From the NCBI RefSeq assembly GCF_033807575.1, contig NC_084711.1, positions 6,262,001-6,326,000 on the forward strand: a DNA stretch of 64,000 nucleotides, in the 5' to 3' direction. This document shows, in pieces, positions 10,458-21,905 of this stretch. The notes under the pieces were generated by a model. It had not been told where the DNA came from, made no database searches, and saw only the letters and a program-made list of their open reading frames with translations. The position numbers and the translations under genes were made by a program. Position 1 is the first letter of the stretch; every line of letters starts with the position of its first letter. The stretch comes from Cydia pomonella (lineage: Eukaryota; Arthropoda; Insecta; Lepidoptera; Tortricidae).

Positions 10458-11160
10458 ATACAGTTTTATTGTTTTATTTATTGTTTTATTTTTCAGCAGC
10501 ATACATAAGCATTACAGTATTGTACCAAAGTGCTTACATACTAGTCATTTAAAAACATTCAATAAACAATTTTACACCGGAAATTAATTCAATAGCAATT
10601 CCATAATAATTTCTTATAATAAATAAAAATATAAAAATGTGATTAATATAATTAGCAATGTAAGTTCAATATAATTAACAATATCTATAAATTACGGATA
10701 GCATAATTGTTTGTAAGTGACCTCTGTGAACTCAGTAAGAGAACAGCTAAACAAATCTATTTCAGTCGAGATCTTATTTAAAATATTGATTGCGGTGACC
10801 AACGGTGCTCTAGCGAGTAAGTTAGTTCGCGCGGTGGGGCGCGCCAGCAGGCGCGGCGCGCGGCGGCACGGCCCGCGCGGCACCACCAGCCCCAAGGCAC
10901 CCAGCACTTCCGGATTTTGCACGACCCCCCGCCATACTTTAAATATATAAGTTGCTAACGACAAGTTCCGCCTCACTTCTAATTTTGTATAGCCTACCAT
11001 GCCGAGAACGAAGAGAGTCGGGTACATGAGTGGGTAAAAAGGATATACCCCATACTCCTTGAAATACAAATATCTGGCGAATTTGTTTTGTATTTTTTCG
11101 ACCATCGCGGAGTACTTATTCTCATTTGGGTTCCATATAATAGCGCAGTTAGCATAACTA
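10458..11160 (-). mobile_element. LINE 3' end, minus strand
   Basis: The minus strand carries the C-terminal part of a reverse transcriptase (listed separately) followed by a 3' untranslated segment ending in AATAAAACAATAAATAAAAC-type repeats at about 10460-10495, a usual LINE tail. It is 5'-truncated or decayed: upstream of about 11150 the reading frame is broken by stops. Confidence 0.75.
10692..11150 (-). pseudogene. Reverse transcriptase C-terminal fragment (Jockey/CR1-like LINE)
   Basis: The minus-strand frame reads through ANCAIIWNPNENKYS, MVEKIQNKFARYLY and YPTLFVLGMVGYTKLEVRR before ending at a stop at 10692. The WNP, IQNKF and L-x-x-RR blocks are the usual region after the polymerase core in Jockey/CR1-type LINE proteins (family knowledge). 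The catalytic core is absent. An Arg/Pro/Ala-rich GC-rich stretch (about 10810-10910) lies in the distal part. The frame is closed by stops upstream of about 11155, so only a fragment is left. The ATG at 11105 is internal to the homology, not a true start. Confidence 0.75.
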
Positions 11161-12150
11161 TACAGTTAGCATCAAAAGTAGCGGATCAAACAAGGTTTCA
11201 AAAGTATCTACCAATCTGTAACAGCTTAACAAAATGTGGTGGTTCTATATGTAGAACAATGAAGACGTTAAAAGATATACTTTGGAACATAAATTTTATG
11301 GATTTATCAATATTTGGAAAAGTTATGCGGAATATCAGATACTTTTGGAGCGTTGTTTCATCCGCTACTATTGATGCGACCCTACATACTGTATACTTAA
11401 TTTTAATATAATTACTAATGATTCATGTCATGTCAATTTGGAAAATAAATGTATTTGTATATTTGTATTTGTAACGCAAAAACCATGAGATTAGTGGCAG
11501 TAAAATTAATAAAAATTAATACAGTAACTTTGAGCAGAAAAGCGCAAAAGGAAAGTGCAATCAGTATGTAAAAATTAACGTTTTAACAAACATTGTTGTT
11601 ACTCTGTTGCACAAAGTATTATTTAATTTTTAAGCACAACTTATGTATTGTACCACCAACCTTTTTAAAACGATGGATAAGATAAATCGTGTATAATAAT
11701 TAAAGTTAATTGCTACTTTCACGACTTTCGTAGCTCTAAAGCCACTATCACCCCACACATTAACGACAATCGGTATTCCACTGACTGGTTCCCGAATCCC
11801 GCGGAAGCGTACCTCCATGACTCCACTTACGCAATCACGTGTGATCACCGTCATTACATGTCTTCATGACAATTAATTATACGCATTTAACTTGATTTCA
11901 TGGCAATTACAGTGTCTAATTACGTGAAAGAAAATAGACTAATTAAGTGAGTCTAATTTAGTTTTGTTACATTTTTATTAGCGGTGCAGGTGACTCAGAA
12001 ATACATTGTTAGTTACATCGTGTTTCTTTTTGTGTTAGAATGTTGTTAATGTAATTACGAGAGTAAAAGCTTATCTTTTTTGTATTGTTTTGGTAACGTA
12101 TCTAAAAGTGTCATTGTAATTGCTATGAATATAAAAAAAACTACTTTAAC
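11161..12150. other. Non-coding; LINE-type tail at 11437-11471
   Basis: GGAAAATAAATGTATTTGTATATTTGTATTTG at about 11439-11471, given here in parts as AAAATAAATG and (TATTTG)n, resembles a plus-strand LINE terminus, so a plus-strand LINE end may abut the minus-strand one head to head. The 107-codon open frame at 11088-11411 overlaps the minus-strand reverse transcriptase and is not called. Nothing is seen at 11480-12150. Confidence 0.35.
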
Positions 12151-12269
12151 TTTTTTTTTTTAACTACGTCGGTGGCAAACAAACATACGGCCCGCTGGTA
12201 AGTAGTCTCCGTAGCCTATGTACGCCTGCGACTCCAGAGGAGTTAATGCGCGTTGCCGACCCTAATATC
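12151..12269 (-). mobile_element. LINE 3' fragment, minus strand (same family as 51223-51594)
   Basis: The reverse complement of 12170-12262 matches 51480-51585 closely: CGGCAACGCGCAT, ACTCCTCTGGAGT, GCAGGCGT, GGCTACGGAG, then CCACCGACGTAGT and an oligo-A tail (oligo-T at 12151-12161 on the plus strand). It is severely 5'-truncated. Confidence 0.75.
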
Positions 12270-12270
12270 C

Positions 12271-12279
12271 CCCCCCCCC
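12271..12279 (+). repeat. C-tract between two transposon remnants
   Basis: A short run of C separates the LINE fragment from the truncated MITE. Its length may be unstable or an assembly uncertainty. Confidence 0.6.
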
Positions 12280-12280
12280 T

Positions 12281-12353
12281 CGTTGAGTTATCGATCTTTT
12301 AAAGATCTTTGCAAGATCTTAAACGTGTCTTAATCATTCTTGGAATCGGGCCG
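12281..12353 (-). mobile_element. Half of a GCCCGATTCG MITE
   Basis: The sequence is the reverse complement of the left 70 bp of the element at 10134-10404: the terminus GAATCGGGCCGA at the right, then TTAATCATTCTT and AAGATC repeats. The other half is missing, cut at the C-tract. Confidence 0.7.
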
Positions 12354-14865
12354 ATAGTAAGAAGAAATTTAGGTTTTTAACTACTTTTAATCCTCTTACT
12401 CCAAACTGCATTATGTGGCTTGTACTTAACCGTAATTTTAAAGGTGGATTGTTGACCACATTTAGGAACTAAAATGTTTTGACTTGTTTTAAAAATAATG
12501 ACAATTCATCAGGAAATTTGTTTCTGCCATAACTCAGGGAAAAACGGCTTTTTGGCTCGACGCTGCCACTATGTGACTTGGTTTAGACATACCTAATGCG
12601 AGACATTAAAGTTTTAAAGGAAGCTTGCAAAAATTATCTGTTAATAAAAAAACTTTACTTATTCGTTGCAACGTTGTTTTTTTTCCGCCAAGATGTAAAA
12701 AGAAATAACGTGTCGTGTGCAGAAGAGACACACACACAAACATATTTTTTGCCGAATGTGACCAAAAGTCATAAAACATTTCTTTGCGCCTTATGATCTC
12801 AAGAATGCGTAGTTAAAATTTGTGGGGTTATATGGGCCCACGGTGTATATATACTCGTATACACGTTATATACCTAAGGATTGCATTGAAAATCTAAGAA
12901 AAAATAAAACATATGCCGATCAATGACTAAACGGCAGCTATGCGTCATGATTTTACATTTTTATAGATTTCAAGTGTTGATTTAGTCATAAAATCCCAAT
13001 AAAGCTAACAGTGGCGCGGGTTTACTGCCACCCGGGGTACTTTATGTGAGGGGAGATGTTTGACATGGAAACGTAGAACATGGGTCTGTATGAAAATCGG
13101 AGTTATGTTTTATAGTGGACGTGCAGCGAATAGGCGCCTTTTACTCGGGTGCCGGCTGCTTGCGCCGATTTTCTTTTTAGCAAAAGCCCCAAGTTAACTG
13201 AACAAAACATGGTATCCCTTAAAGGCACTTCTCTATATAAAAGCCTAGCCTATGGAGGTACTTGTGTATCTATATGATATGAAAAATATTACTAAGGCAT
13301 ATATAATTAACATGATGCGGGTATCTAATATGTCAAGTTTATACAGTCAAGGCTTTATTCTTTGCATATCATAGCCTAATTTTAATACATATTGTTTGCT
13401 AGACTGGGTAAACGTCCTTTACGTGTCTTAAGCAAGTTATTATTATTATATTGGTCATCGCCGTTGGTGAATAAGTTGTTAGCATCTTCACATATGCACC
13501 TTAAGAAATACAAAAATCTTCTTTCCGTTCGTCGCAGCGAGTCATCGCTCGCGTCGCCTAGTCGTCGGCTTTCGGCAATTCTTTATTATTCATGGGGCGA
13601 TCTCGCTCGCGGAGTGTTTTATATGAACGACAATCGAGTATCAATTTGTACCGAACGGCCCGTATTAGCATTTCCCGTGCTAGGCCTACATTGTTTTAGT
13701 ACAAAGGGGAGCAAACCTTTTTCGTTAGTTTAAGTCCGAAGATAAAGTTGCCACGTTACGATCGGAATAAAATGTTGTATTATGTAGGATGGTGTATTTA
13801 ATAAATGTGTAGTGCTTGAAGTGCCTAGATTTTTTCTTTATTACTAAAACTGACGAGTTAGTGACCCTGAGGGAAAATTACAACGCTCAATATTTACGGT
13901 TATCGAAATGTCAAATCCAAAGTAGGGATTGTCATTTCGTTTGAAACTGAAGCAGTCCAATAATTAACTGGGTTACACTCTATGGACATGTGTCTATAAC
14001 TGTGTGGAGTTGTATATTTTAATATTTCGTTTCGATTATATGATTTTAGTATTTCGAACGGCGTTAATAATTAAGGAACGAGCCGACGATCGCGAGTACA
14101 AAACCCAAATCCCACAAAGCACTTGAAGTCGCAGCGCTAGAGGTAGCGTCTAACCAACACAATACGTTAAGTAGTGTGTATGCTTATGAGTGTTCATTAA
14201 AGATACGATAAAGACGGCGGAGGCGACGGCTAAATTGGCTGTTTCTGTCTAGGTATTAAGATAGGGAGACGTTTTAAACGACAGCTGTATTTGGAATTTG
14301 GTTAGCGTGCCGCTTGATACTGTAGGTTTCTATGTCGGCTTGTAGGATAAGCAAAAATAATTAGTTTTTATTCATAAATATTAAAAAGTGCATTACAATT
14401 TAGCTGTTTTTGTTAATTTGGAATCATTTGCTGAGAATAGTGTGACGGAGTGGTGCTAATGCTAACTTGATTCCGGGCACCTATCTAAGTTTTTGTCTTA
14501 CTTTCTGTTTTCACACAACAGTAAGTATGTATTTCTATGGTTTAGCGTTTCTGTGACAACTTAAACTTATAATTCTATCTTCTTTTTTTTAGTTTATGAT
14601 ATGAATGAGAATGGAGCCGGACCAAGCTAACTGTGCATGGCATTTGCAATGACAAAGTAAGGAAATGTCATAGTCATTTCACTAATGTTTGAAAATATGA
14701 CTTTTATAATGACATTCTTACATTTTGTTTTATCCAAATCGTTGTAAAGTTAGCTCAGAAGGACTATCTATTTTGCTGGTGTCAGGTATTACCGCTGCGC
14801 TAGTAAACTCAATGTAACTGTGTCGGTATAATTTTAAAGTATTTAAATTAAACAAATAACATCAG
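12354..14865. other. Mostly unique non-coding sequence
   Basis: No gene is supported. At 13392-13733 a 113-codon open frame spans a GC-richer patch (CGTCGCAGCGAGTCATCGC near 13530). It has no recognisable domain and no splice context, so I read it as a conserved-element-like island rather than an exon. The rest is AT-rich. Confidence 0.4.
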
Positions 14866-14994
14866 CGAAATAAATGTCATATACAAAATAAAAAAAATAC
14901 CAAGGCCTCCAGTGCTAGTGAGGTCCCTGATTTGATTCCAGCTCTGGACACTGGAGGCTTGGTAATTTTTCTTTTGTATATGACATTTATTTCG
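14866..14994. repeat. Near-perfect inverted repeat, 129 bp
   Basis: The left arm begins CGAAATAAATGTCATATACA and runs to CCTCCAGTG. The right arm begins CACTGGAGG and ends TGTATATGACATTTATTTCG. The arms are about 47-50 bp, with few mismatches, around a loop of about 30 bp. The loop contains TTTGATTCC, similar to a worn B-box. It could be a MITE, a fold-back from an inverted SINE-like repeat, or a small-RNA hairpin. No target duplication is obvious. Confidence 0.75.
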
Positions 14995-15659
14995 TTTATA
15001 GTTTAAATAGTAGTGTATATTCATAGAAAGTAATTTAATTTGTTCTTAGAGTAAAATAACATCAGTATAAGTTTTTATTTATTTTACACGACAATGATAA
15101 CGACCTTTGCTTTCAATAAAGTCGAACATCGCGTGCCTCACGAGTCAACTCAACAATAACAGCAACGCGACACTATTCCGATTTTCGCTTACGAAATGAG
15201 CATTCATTCGAGTGCAGATGTAGTTCAGCTAACAAGGGGCTGTTAATTTAAATTTAGTATCTTAGAGCGTAATGAACGGGAAGGTGATTGTTATAATGGG
15301 ATTGTGCGCCAAGAGTTAGTTATGTGTAAATGTAGCGTGTTTGCGTAAGCCGTGTTTACATTTTGGTAAATTACGAGTAAGTTGACAACGCTGAGGTTCT
15401 CCTGTCGGGAGTTTATGATGATATTATTGAGTTCCTGTTAATTACTTACCTCGATTGGTTATTACATTTAAGGTTCTAAATTGAACGGTATGTGAGAAAT
15501 GTCATAGTGAACCTGTTAAGAAAATAAAAAATAAACCCAATTCTGATTGCATTTAAATCGCGCTAGTTAAACACGTTTAGCTACTTGTATTCATAATATA
15601 CGATCATAATGTAATTACGTGTAGATTGACATTGTATAATTTATACTGTTTTTTCTAGT
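14995..15659. other. Non-coding, nothing recognised
   Basis: AT-rich, with no open frame or repeat that I can support. Confidence 0.5.
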
Positions 15660-16036
15660 ATTTTTCGGACTTATAAATCCCGGTCTTTTGATAGGCTTGC
15701 GTAAAGGTATAGATCGAACACGTAGAGACCTTTTGGAGAGCTTTAAGGTCATGTAACGCCTGCTGGAACCCGTTCAGAGGCGCAACAATAAACACCCATG
15801 AACCGGTCGACTAATGAAAAAAAGTGATCAGTATAACGGTCTATGGATTGAAGTTTTGGTGAACAATGGGACTAGGTTATTGCAAAGACGTTCGGGCACC
15901 TGCCATAACAATGTTTATACTAGTTATCGAGGCAGGCGGTGATTCGCCGCCCACTAGATGGGCCCCTGAAACTGCCGTCGTGAAGACGACGTGATACTGT
16001 AATTTATTATTATGAAGTAGATGAAATAAAAAAAAA
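15660..16036 (+). mobile_element. Possible LINE 3' untranslated region
   Basis: A GC-richer tract (CGAGGCAGGCGGTGATTCGCC, in parts CGAGGCAGGCGG and GATTCGCCGCCCAC; then AGATGGGCCCCTG) is followed by TTATTATTATGAAGTAG and an A-rich terminus (16027-16036). Layout and composition are those of a retrotransposon 3' end, but no coding homology remains. Confidence 0.3.
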
Positions 16037-16109
16037 TCCAATAAGTCTTCGGAAGGTTACTTTATATGAAACCATCCAATTTGAAGACACCTTTCGCCAT
16101 CTTACACAT

Positions 16110-16163
16110 TCGTAAGACGCCGCTACGCGCTACGTTTGCGCTACCGCGTAGCAGTCGTAGCAC
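16110..16163. repeat. Clustered CGTAGC/GCTACG motifs
   Basis: CGCTACGCGCTACG, then CTACCGCGTAGC and CGTAGCAC, fall within about 50 bp. The same motif clusters at 434-500, 33533-33556, 46986-47010 and about 48057-48110. Confidence 0.45.
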
Positions 16164-16335
16164 AGTGGGAATTGGGAATTATGAAAGAGGACGAGGTCAC
16201 GTGACCGCTTCTCCATACAATATAGTGCCCATTTTTCTCACTGTATTATACATTACATTGTAGAAAGTATTTTCAAACAGTTTATTGTATAATTTGTATT
16301 TAAATACAGCTATGCGCCTTCGTTTGATTTTGTCT

Positions 16336-16423
16336 CGATTTTTTAATATTATAAGAGTTAAGAAGCTTTTTAAAAAATGTAGGAAATTGGCTTTTGGCTC
16401 CTAACTCTCATAATATAAAAATC
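16336..16423. repeat. Hairpin of about 28-bp arms
   Basis: The left arm TTTTTTAATATTATAAGAG plus TTAAGAAGC pairs with the right arm GGCTCCTAACTCTCATAATA plus TAAAAA, around a loop of about 30 nt. The size range fits a small MITE remnant or a precursor hairpin. No known microRNA seed was recognised. Confidence 0.45.
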
Positions 16424-17204
16424 TAAATAAGGCCAACCAAGGGCTATACCCGGTAAGGCTAATACTTATACAATAAATCGTGTAAAAATATACATTATAT
16501 CAGTATCCAGGGAGTAAAATGGGGGACTACGTTTGCATGGAGTAGCGGTTGTCCACTATTTGATAAAATAGGATTCATTTTTATTTAAATCAGTATACAA
16601 TAGTTACTCTTTATGTATATTTTATTTTTTATAGAGTTGTATGCAAATCTGACGTCGCATTTGAACAATTGCGGCGTTATCTTGGCGCGTAAAGACGTTG
16701 CATTCAACATGGCGTGGGAGGAAGCGGGCACAAAGCGGCGCCCGGCGACGAGGGCTTCTAACCGTGCTAGAGTATAGTACTAATAAACTGAATTTACTAA
16801 TAAGCAGAATATATTTTAAAGTTAGAAATACACCTACGGATTTATTCACGCAATCTACTCGCTCACACAGCAGTCTATCGCGAGTAAATTTTAGAAAAAA
16901 AAACACGTTTATTATGTGTCGTGGGCATTACTATACAGAAGTTATCGCTATCAAAATGGTATTTCTCAAAATAATTATCAGGCCCGAATAATAATTATAA
17001 TATCAACTACTAAAAAGTACTACAAAAAACTACAAAACTACTAAAAAATAACATTCAAAATCCAATAGCATACCGCAAACATGGTGTATACTAAACAAAT
17101 AAACACACTTGATCTGTTTCAGTAAACAAGACTTATTTCGAGCACATGACTAAATAACTAGAATTTCAATTGCGTAGCTCTTATACTTTAGATTTTATTC
17201 ATAT
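16424..17204. other. Non-coding, nothing recognised
   Basis: Two overlapping opposite-strand open frames (16622-16991) shadow each other and neither shows motifs. The remainder is AT-rich with CTACTAAAAA-type simple sequence near 17010-17050. Confidence 0.45.
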
Positions 17205-17700
17205 CTAAAAAACCCCGATTTCATCACTCACTCACTGATGATCATCAAAACCCTTAGGGTACTTACTGAACTCCTAGGAGGCTGAAATTTAGTATGTAAG
17301 ATAGTATTAGTACACAAACAACAAAAAAAATCAGAAACATGAAATTTTTAGCCCCCAAAGGGGTGAAAAGTGGGCTGGAATTTTGTACGGGGAATCAATA
17401 ACCGCTGAACCGATTTAGTTGAAAAATATAGATAACTTTTGTTATGGAGAAGGATACAGAATAGTTTTGAACCCCAAAATTACCCCGTAAGGGTGAAAAG
17501 AGATAGGAAAAGGGCGTTAGGGAGGAAAAGGAGGTTGATGATTGTATGGGGAATCAGTAAAAAGCAGATTGTATAAAATATGGCCCCAGATTCGTATTTC
17601 AGGATTTTTAATAGTAAATCACCCCCAACCCTTTTAATTAGGGGATGGAAGATTGTCACAAGCAACTTACAAAAAGTAATGAAATCTCATCAAAAACATT
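17205..17700 (+). repeat. Probable moth interspersed repeat
   Basis: It starts with ACCCCGATTTCATCACTCAC and contains ACTCCTAGGAGGCTGAAATT, two phrases GGGGAATCA(A/G)TAA (17390 and 17549) and repeated CCCCAAA and GGGTGAAAAG blocks. The style matches a dispersed repeat I associate with noctuid genomes. No second copy is in the window and there is no coding capacity. Confidence 0.4.
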
Positions 17701-20564
17701 TTCATGTAAAATATTTCCAAAACGAAACCATGTCATGTCAAAAAGTTGCAATGCCAGTGCGAGCCTTATGGTTTCGTCGTCGGGTTGCAACAATTTACAT
17801 GAACATGTTTTTGATGTGATATGTGTTCCTAATTAAGCTAAGTTAGGTATTATTTCTGAAAATAATATATGACGGCCTTACAACACTTTCTTAACTCTAT
17901 ATTCGTCCTTAAACGTACCAAGAAGGCATTCAACCGTGCATCGGCACCACCAAAGAGCATAAAGATATTGAGCGCAGTCCGACTATTGTCGCTGCGATAG
18001 TGCCATCGCTACCGGTCGCTTTCTCTAATTGTTACACCGACTCCACCTTTCTATTCAAAAACGCCGTATCTCCACATTAAATGTAAACGAAAATACCTTT
18101 TCGAAAAGCGGAATAGGACAATACAGCAGAAACAAACGCATACTTGTTAGCAGGCTAAACGCCGTAATAACATGTCTTCAAACAATTGTTCATTTTCCAA
18201 TACGTTAGGAAATTGCTTGGGTGCCATGCGGGCTTTTGTTCAACAAATCGAATCGTCGTATGCAAACGTTCGATATAAATTCTGAATATTCTGATAAAAA
18301 CTGAAAATAGCTGTAACAAAATAATTTAGTGAAACATTTACTTCGGCCAGGCTCTTAAAAAGTATATTAATATACACAGAAAACGCACTCAGTTTAAGAT
18401 CAAAGTAAAGCGGTATTACTCGTAAATTGGCCCCCAAACAGCGCTAATGATCCTAATTTTCAAATTTCAAAATCGACGTTTATTCGTTTTAAAATGTACA
18501 GCGGTGCGGCGGCCTGTCGCTCTATGGCATCAATCATTTTTAGAGGGCTTCGCTTATCCAAGTTCCTTCGTCCTCCACAACCAACTTTTGCATCGAATGA
18601 TCTCGGCTAAACCAACAGCGTTCGGAGTTCCGTTGCCGTGTTTTGTATTATTTTTTGTGAATAAATAATATTATTTCTCGAGGGAAAGGGGGATTGGATT
18701 TCGTTAAATATGGTCTAGTAATTGAATTGAAATCTCTCAATGTCGACGTTCAATTAAGCTTTATATTTCGTGCTCCTTTGTTTCTTCCTGTATAATAAAT
18801 TAATTTTACTTAAAGCCTTAGCGTTTAATTTGATCGAAGAGTTGAATCTTTAAGGTAAGTGAGTACATTGGTTGTTATCGAATTACCGTTGCAAAATAAT
18901 TAATACTCAATTGATCAACATCGTTGTAATTACTGTACCTATTTTTCACGAGTAATTTTATGTAAATACGTGACTACTGGAGACGACAAAAAATTCATTC
19001 GTTTCTTAACAAAATCATGCACATAATCGGGTCACAGGTCATACATATTTTATTGTCTGCTTAATTCGTTCGTGTTTTTTCTGTAAACATCGCAAAGCTA
19101 AAGGAATCAAAATCAAATTTTTGCGCTGCAGATATATGTTGTGTACCCGGATCGGCTTTTATTGTTTAATCCACAGAAGAGACCTTTTTCTGTGTTGACC
19201 CATTCGCGAGTGACTTGAGGTGGATAAATAATAAAGAAAGTTGCCAAGACAGGCTGTCTGAAAATCTTCGTCGTCAAGAGCTGTCAAAAAATAAAGCATA
19301 ATACCGCTTCGGGATTACGTCATTCTCACTGTAAGTGCACGTAATTACTTAATATCCATTACTCGACTGTCAAAAGTGATTAATGCTAATGTCGTGCGCA
19401 AGATTTTTAACTAAGTTAAGATTAAAATAGCTTACGGTATTGTAATCGGGCCCCGGGCGGATCCGTCATCTCCCCCTACAAATTATAATGACACATCCGC
19501 CGGGAGGTTTTAAGCCAATTCAACCTCCAAGATTTTCCATGCTTTTTCCCTAAGAAGGTTAATATTTTAAAGTTGAAATGGAATTTGTTTTTGGGTTTAT
19601 ATTTTAAGTGCGGTAAAGTGCGCTGGATTTGGGGATTCGTTTAATTTTAAGTAGTTGAAAGGCGTGAGCTTAGTATCTGTAAACTAAGCACTCAGACATA
19701 GTAATTAATCTTTATGTTTGGCGTGGAAAAGTTTCTAACAAAGTGACAATTGGGTGAGAACAACGTATAACTGGTAGTTTTAGAGATCACTAGGGATAGT
19801 GATAATGATAAGATTTGGACATTTTTTATTTATTTGTTACTTTTGAAATCATCACTACACACTTTTCTACTTCCTTTGATAGGTCTCCATATGTGTAAGA
19901 ACAAGACACACTTAACCATTAATCGATATTTTTCATATTAGCCAAAATCGAAAGAATTACCCTTACCAACGTTCGCATCAAAAATGTAAACACCAATATC
20001 GCTAAGCACTCAGCGTAAAACACAATCGTCGTCGACCGCCATCACAGGCAAATGAACCGCAAGTGCGCAGAATCGCTCGTAATTCCATTTTGTTCTTTCC
20101 AACGTACTAATTTAAGTTCTAAAGCAATTCCAATCCAAACAATATCGATTCAGGGGAGGAAAACAATTTGCGGTAAAAATCCGCAGTGATAGCGCGATAT
20201 GAGCAATGCAGCGGGGAGATTTTTTACTTTTTTGTGCCACGGGGGAGTCGGCTGATCTTTGTTTTATGAGAACGATTAAGAAAAGCATATTTGAAGTGTG
20301 TACTCGGCTTTATTTGACGGAGGGTACGCGCTTCATTGATCTGTAATCGTTTTCCGCATTTTATTGCCACTGTGCTTTGGTTACTCGAGGGTTATGAGTT
20401 TAGGGAGTTCCTTGTTTTGTCCAAATTAGCTACAATTTATCATCTGGTATATACCAATATTGAAAAACAATGACGTGTTTTTAGTCATGATCATGAACTA
20501 GGCTATAATAACAAAGTTTATTTATTTCTTCAGTAAATCACAACAATATAAGCAGACCAGTCAT
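17701..20564. other. Unique AT-rich non-coding sequence with small GC patches
   Basis: No gene. GC-richer patches at 19440-19515 (CGGGCCCCGGGCGGATCCG) and 19970-20090 could be regulatory. A pseudo-exon at 18821-18853 before a good GTAAGTGAG donor is closed in all frames. Confidence 0.4.
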
Positions 20565-20690
20565 GTATTTTTTTATATGGTCTGCTTTTATACGGCAAGC
20601 AAACGTACGGGTCGTCAGAAGGTGGTCAGCGCTACATATGAAACTCCGTAGGTGTCATATACGCGTCATCGATACATCACAAATGACTCA
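20565..20690 (-). mobile_element. Diverged LINE/SINE 3' fragment, minus strand
   Basis: On the minus strand the sequence has CACCTACGGAGTTTCATATG, GACGACCCGTACGTTTGC and TTGCCGTATAAAAGC, with a terminal A-rich stretch. This is a worn relative in layout of the 3' ends at 12151-12269 and 51223-51594, but a different subfamily. Confidence 0.45.
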
Positions 20691-21211
20691 ACACACACCT
20701 CCAAGACAGATACTGCCAAAACACTTGTTATTGTCCACATTTGATGATGCCACATATCTGTTACTATTAAGTGTACATCCAAGCGAACTTATTTTAAGTA
20801 GTTTTCTACTTAAAATATGTTTGCTATTAGTTTTATTAGAATTTTCTATTATAATAACGAGAAATATGAGGCTTGAAATTCGAAGGTGCCGGACGTAAAC
20901 GCTGTTTCGCGACATAATTTAGTGCGGCGCGGAGATCTTGTTATTTTCGCACTTAATTCGGGTAAGCATCGTATTGTGGCGTGGGTGATTAGAATGCTAA
21001 GTACGCACAGAAGGGGTTGCCTTAATTGTGCGGTGCTTGCGGACGAAGCCAAATATCGCTGGAATCATGGTTGTGTTGGAAGGAAATTAAGTTTTCCTAT
21101 TCAAAATTTGATGTAATCTACTAAGTAGTAAAGTAAGAAAAAGAAGTGATAAATACGAAAATAAAGTGATAGTGAGTGTGAGTGATGAAGTGATAGTGAT
21201 AAAGTGATAGT
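20691..21211. other. Non-coding; AAGTGATAGTGA simple repeats before the SINE
   Basis: Overlapping short open frames have no motifs. At 21144-21210 there is a degenerate tandem run of AAGTGATAGTGA-type units directly upstream of the SINE. Confidence 0.45.
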
Positions 21212-21480
21212 GACGACCGGTCTGGCCTCGTGGGTAGTGACCCTGCCTATGAAGCCGATGGTCCCGGGTTCAAATCCTGGTAAGGGCATTTATTCGTGTG
21301 ATGAGCATGGATATTTGTTCCTGAGTCATGGGTGTTTTCTATGTATTTAAGTATTTATAATTATTTATATATTATATATATCGTTGTCTAAGTACCCTCA
21401 ACACAAGCCTTATTGAGCTTACTGTGGGACTTAGTCAATTTGTGTAATAATGTCCTATAATATTTATTTATTTATTTATA
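21212..21480 (+). mobile_element. tRNA-derived SINE, near full length
   Basis: The head has an A-box-like TGGCCTCGTGG (21224-21234) and a B-box GTTCAAATC (21268-21276), the internal RNA polymerase III promoter layout of tRNA-derived SINEs. The body continues with TATGTATTTAAGTATTTATA and TTATTGAGCTTACTGTGGG, then TTTGTGTAATAATGTCCTAT and a (TATT)n tail. The 3' module is shared with 6511-6592 and with 51070-51660. No clear target duplication is seen. Confidence 0.85.
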
Positions 21481-21696
21481 ATGAGCTAAAGTAAAAATAG
21501 TGCAAGTGGTATAAGTGCAATGTTAAAAAAAATTAATTAAGAATTTTTTTCTTAACTACTAAATTAATTTGTGTAAAAACAACGACAATAAAGCAATACT
21601 TTATGTTAAATACAGTAAGGTAAAAGTGTGGCATATGGGTAAGTGTGGTCGGCACATTGCACATTGGAACCTGTTTACACATTAATTAAGTTTTTT
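21481..21696. other. AT-rich spacer
   Basis: No feature. It lies between the SINE and a truncated LINE end, and ends in a T-rich TTTTTTGCAG run that is probably incidental. Confidence 0.45.
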
Positions 21697-21905
21697 GCAG
21701 AAATTGCGAAGCTTCTGGTTGACGTAACTGGTGACGAAAGAGCTGGCAGCTTCCTCGCAAAACGTATCAGTATTGCGATATAACGAGGAAATGCCGCCAG
21801 CATCCTTGGTACAATGCCTCAAGGACCTATTTTAGATTTAAACTTATTATAGTAATCCTCTGTAAATATACATTATATATATTGTTATTGTAAATAAAAT
21901 GTCTA
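21697..21905 (+). pseudogene. LINE C-terminal fragment with in-frame stop
   Basis: The frame reads KLLVDVTGDERAGSFLAKR, then ISIAI-stop-RGNAASILGT. The (A/Q)RISIAIQRGNAASxLGT block is the extreme C terminus of a widespread LINE reverse transcriptase (family knowledge). The stop (TAA) replaces an expected Gln codon. A 3' tail ending ATTGTAAATAAAATG follows. It is 5'-truncated and related to the piece at 49890-50455. Confidence 0.7.

Noticed and set aside
11088..11411. 107-codon open frame, plus strand
   Set aside because: It overlaps the minus-strand LINE reverse transcriptase remnant at its 5' end and resembles no protein.
13392..13733. 113-codon open frame, plus strand
   Set aside because: No recognisable family and no start or splice context; more like a conserved island than an exon.
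18821..18853. Possible plus-strand microexon before GTAAGTGAG
   Set aside because: All three frames contain a stop and the acceptor lacks a good polypyrimidine tract.
20550..20590. Hairpin AGCAGACCA...TGGTCTGCT
   Set aside because: Nine-base arms at the end of a LINE fragment; too short to treat as a separate element.
21268..21276. tRNA gene suggested by GTTCAAATC
   Set aside because: The surrounding sequence continues into a SINE body and has no paired acceptor stem, so it is a SINE head, not a tRNA.
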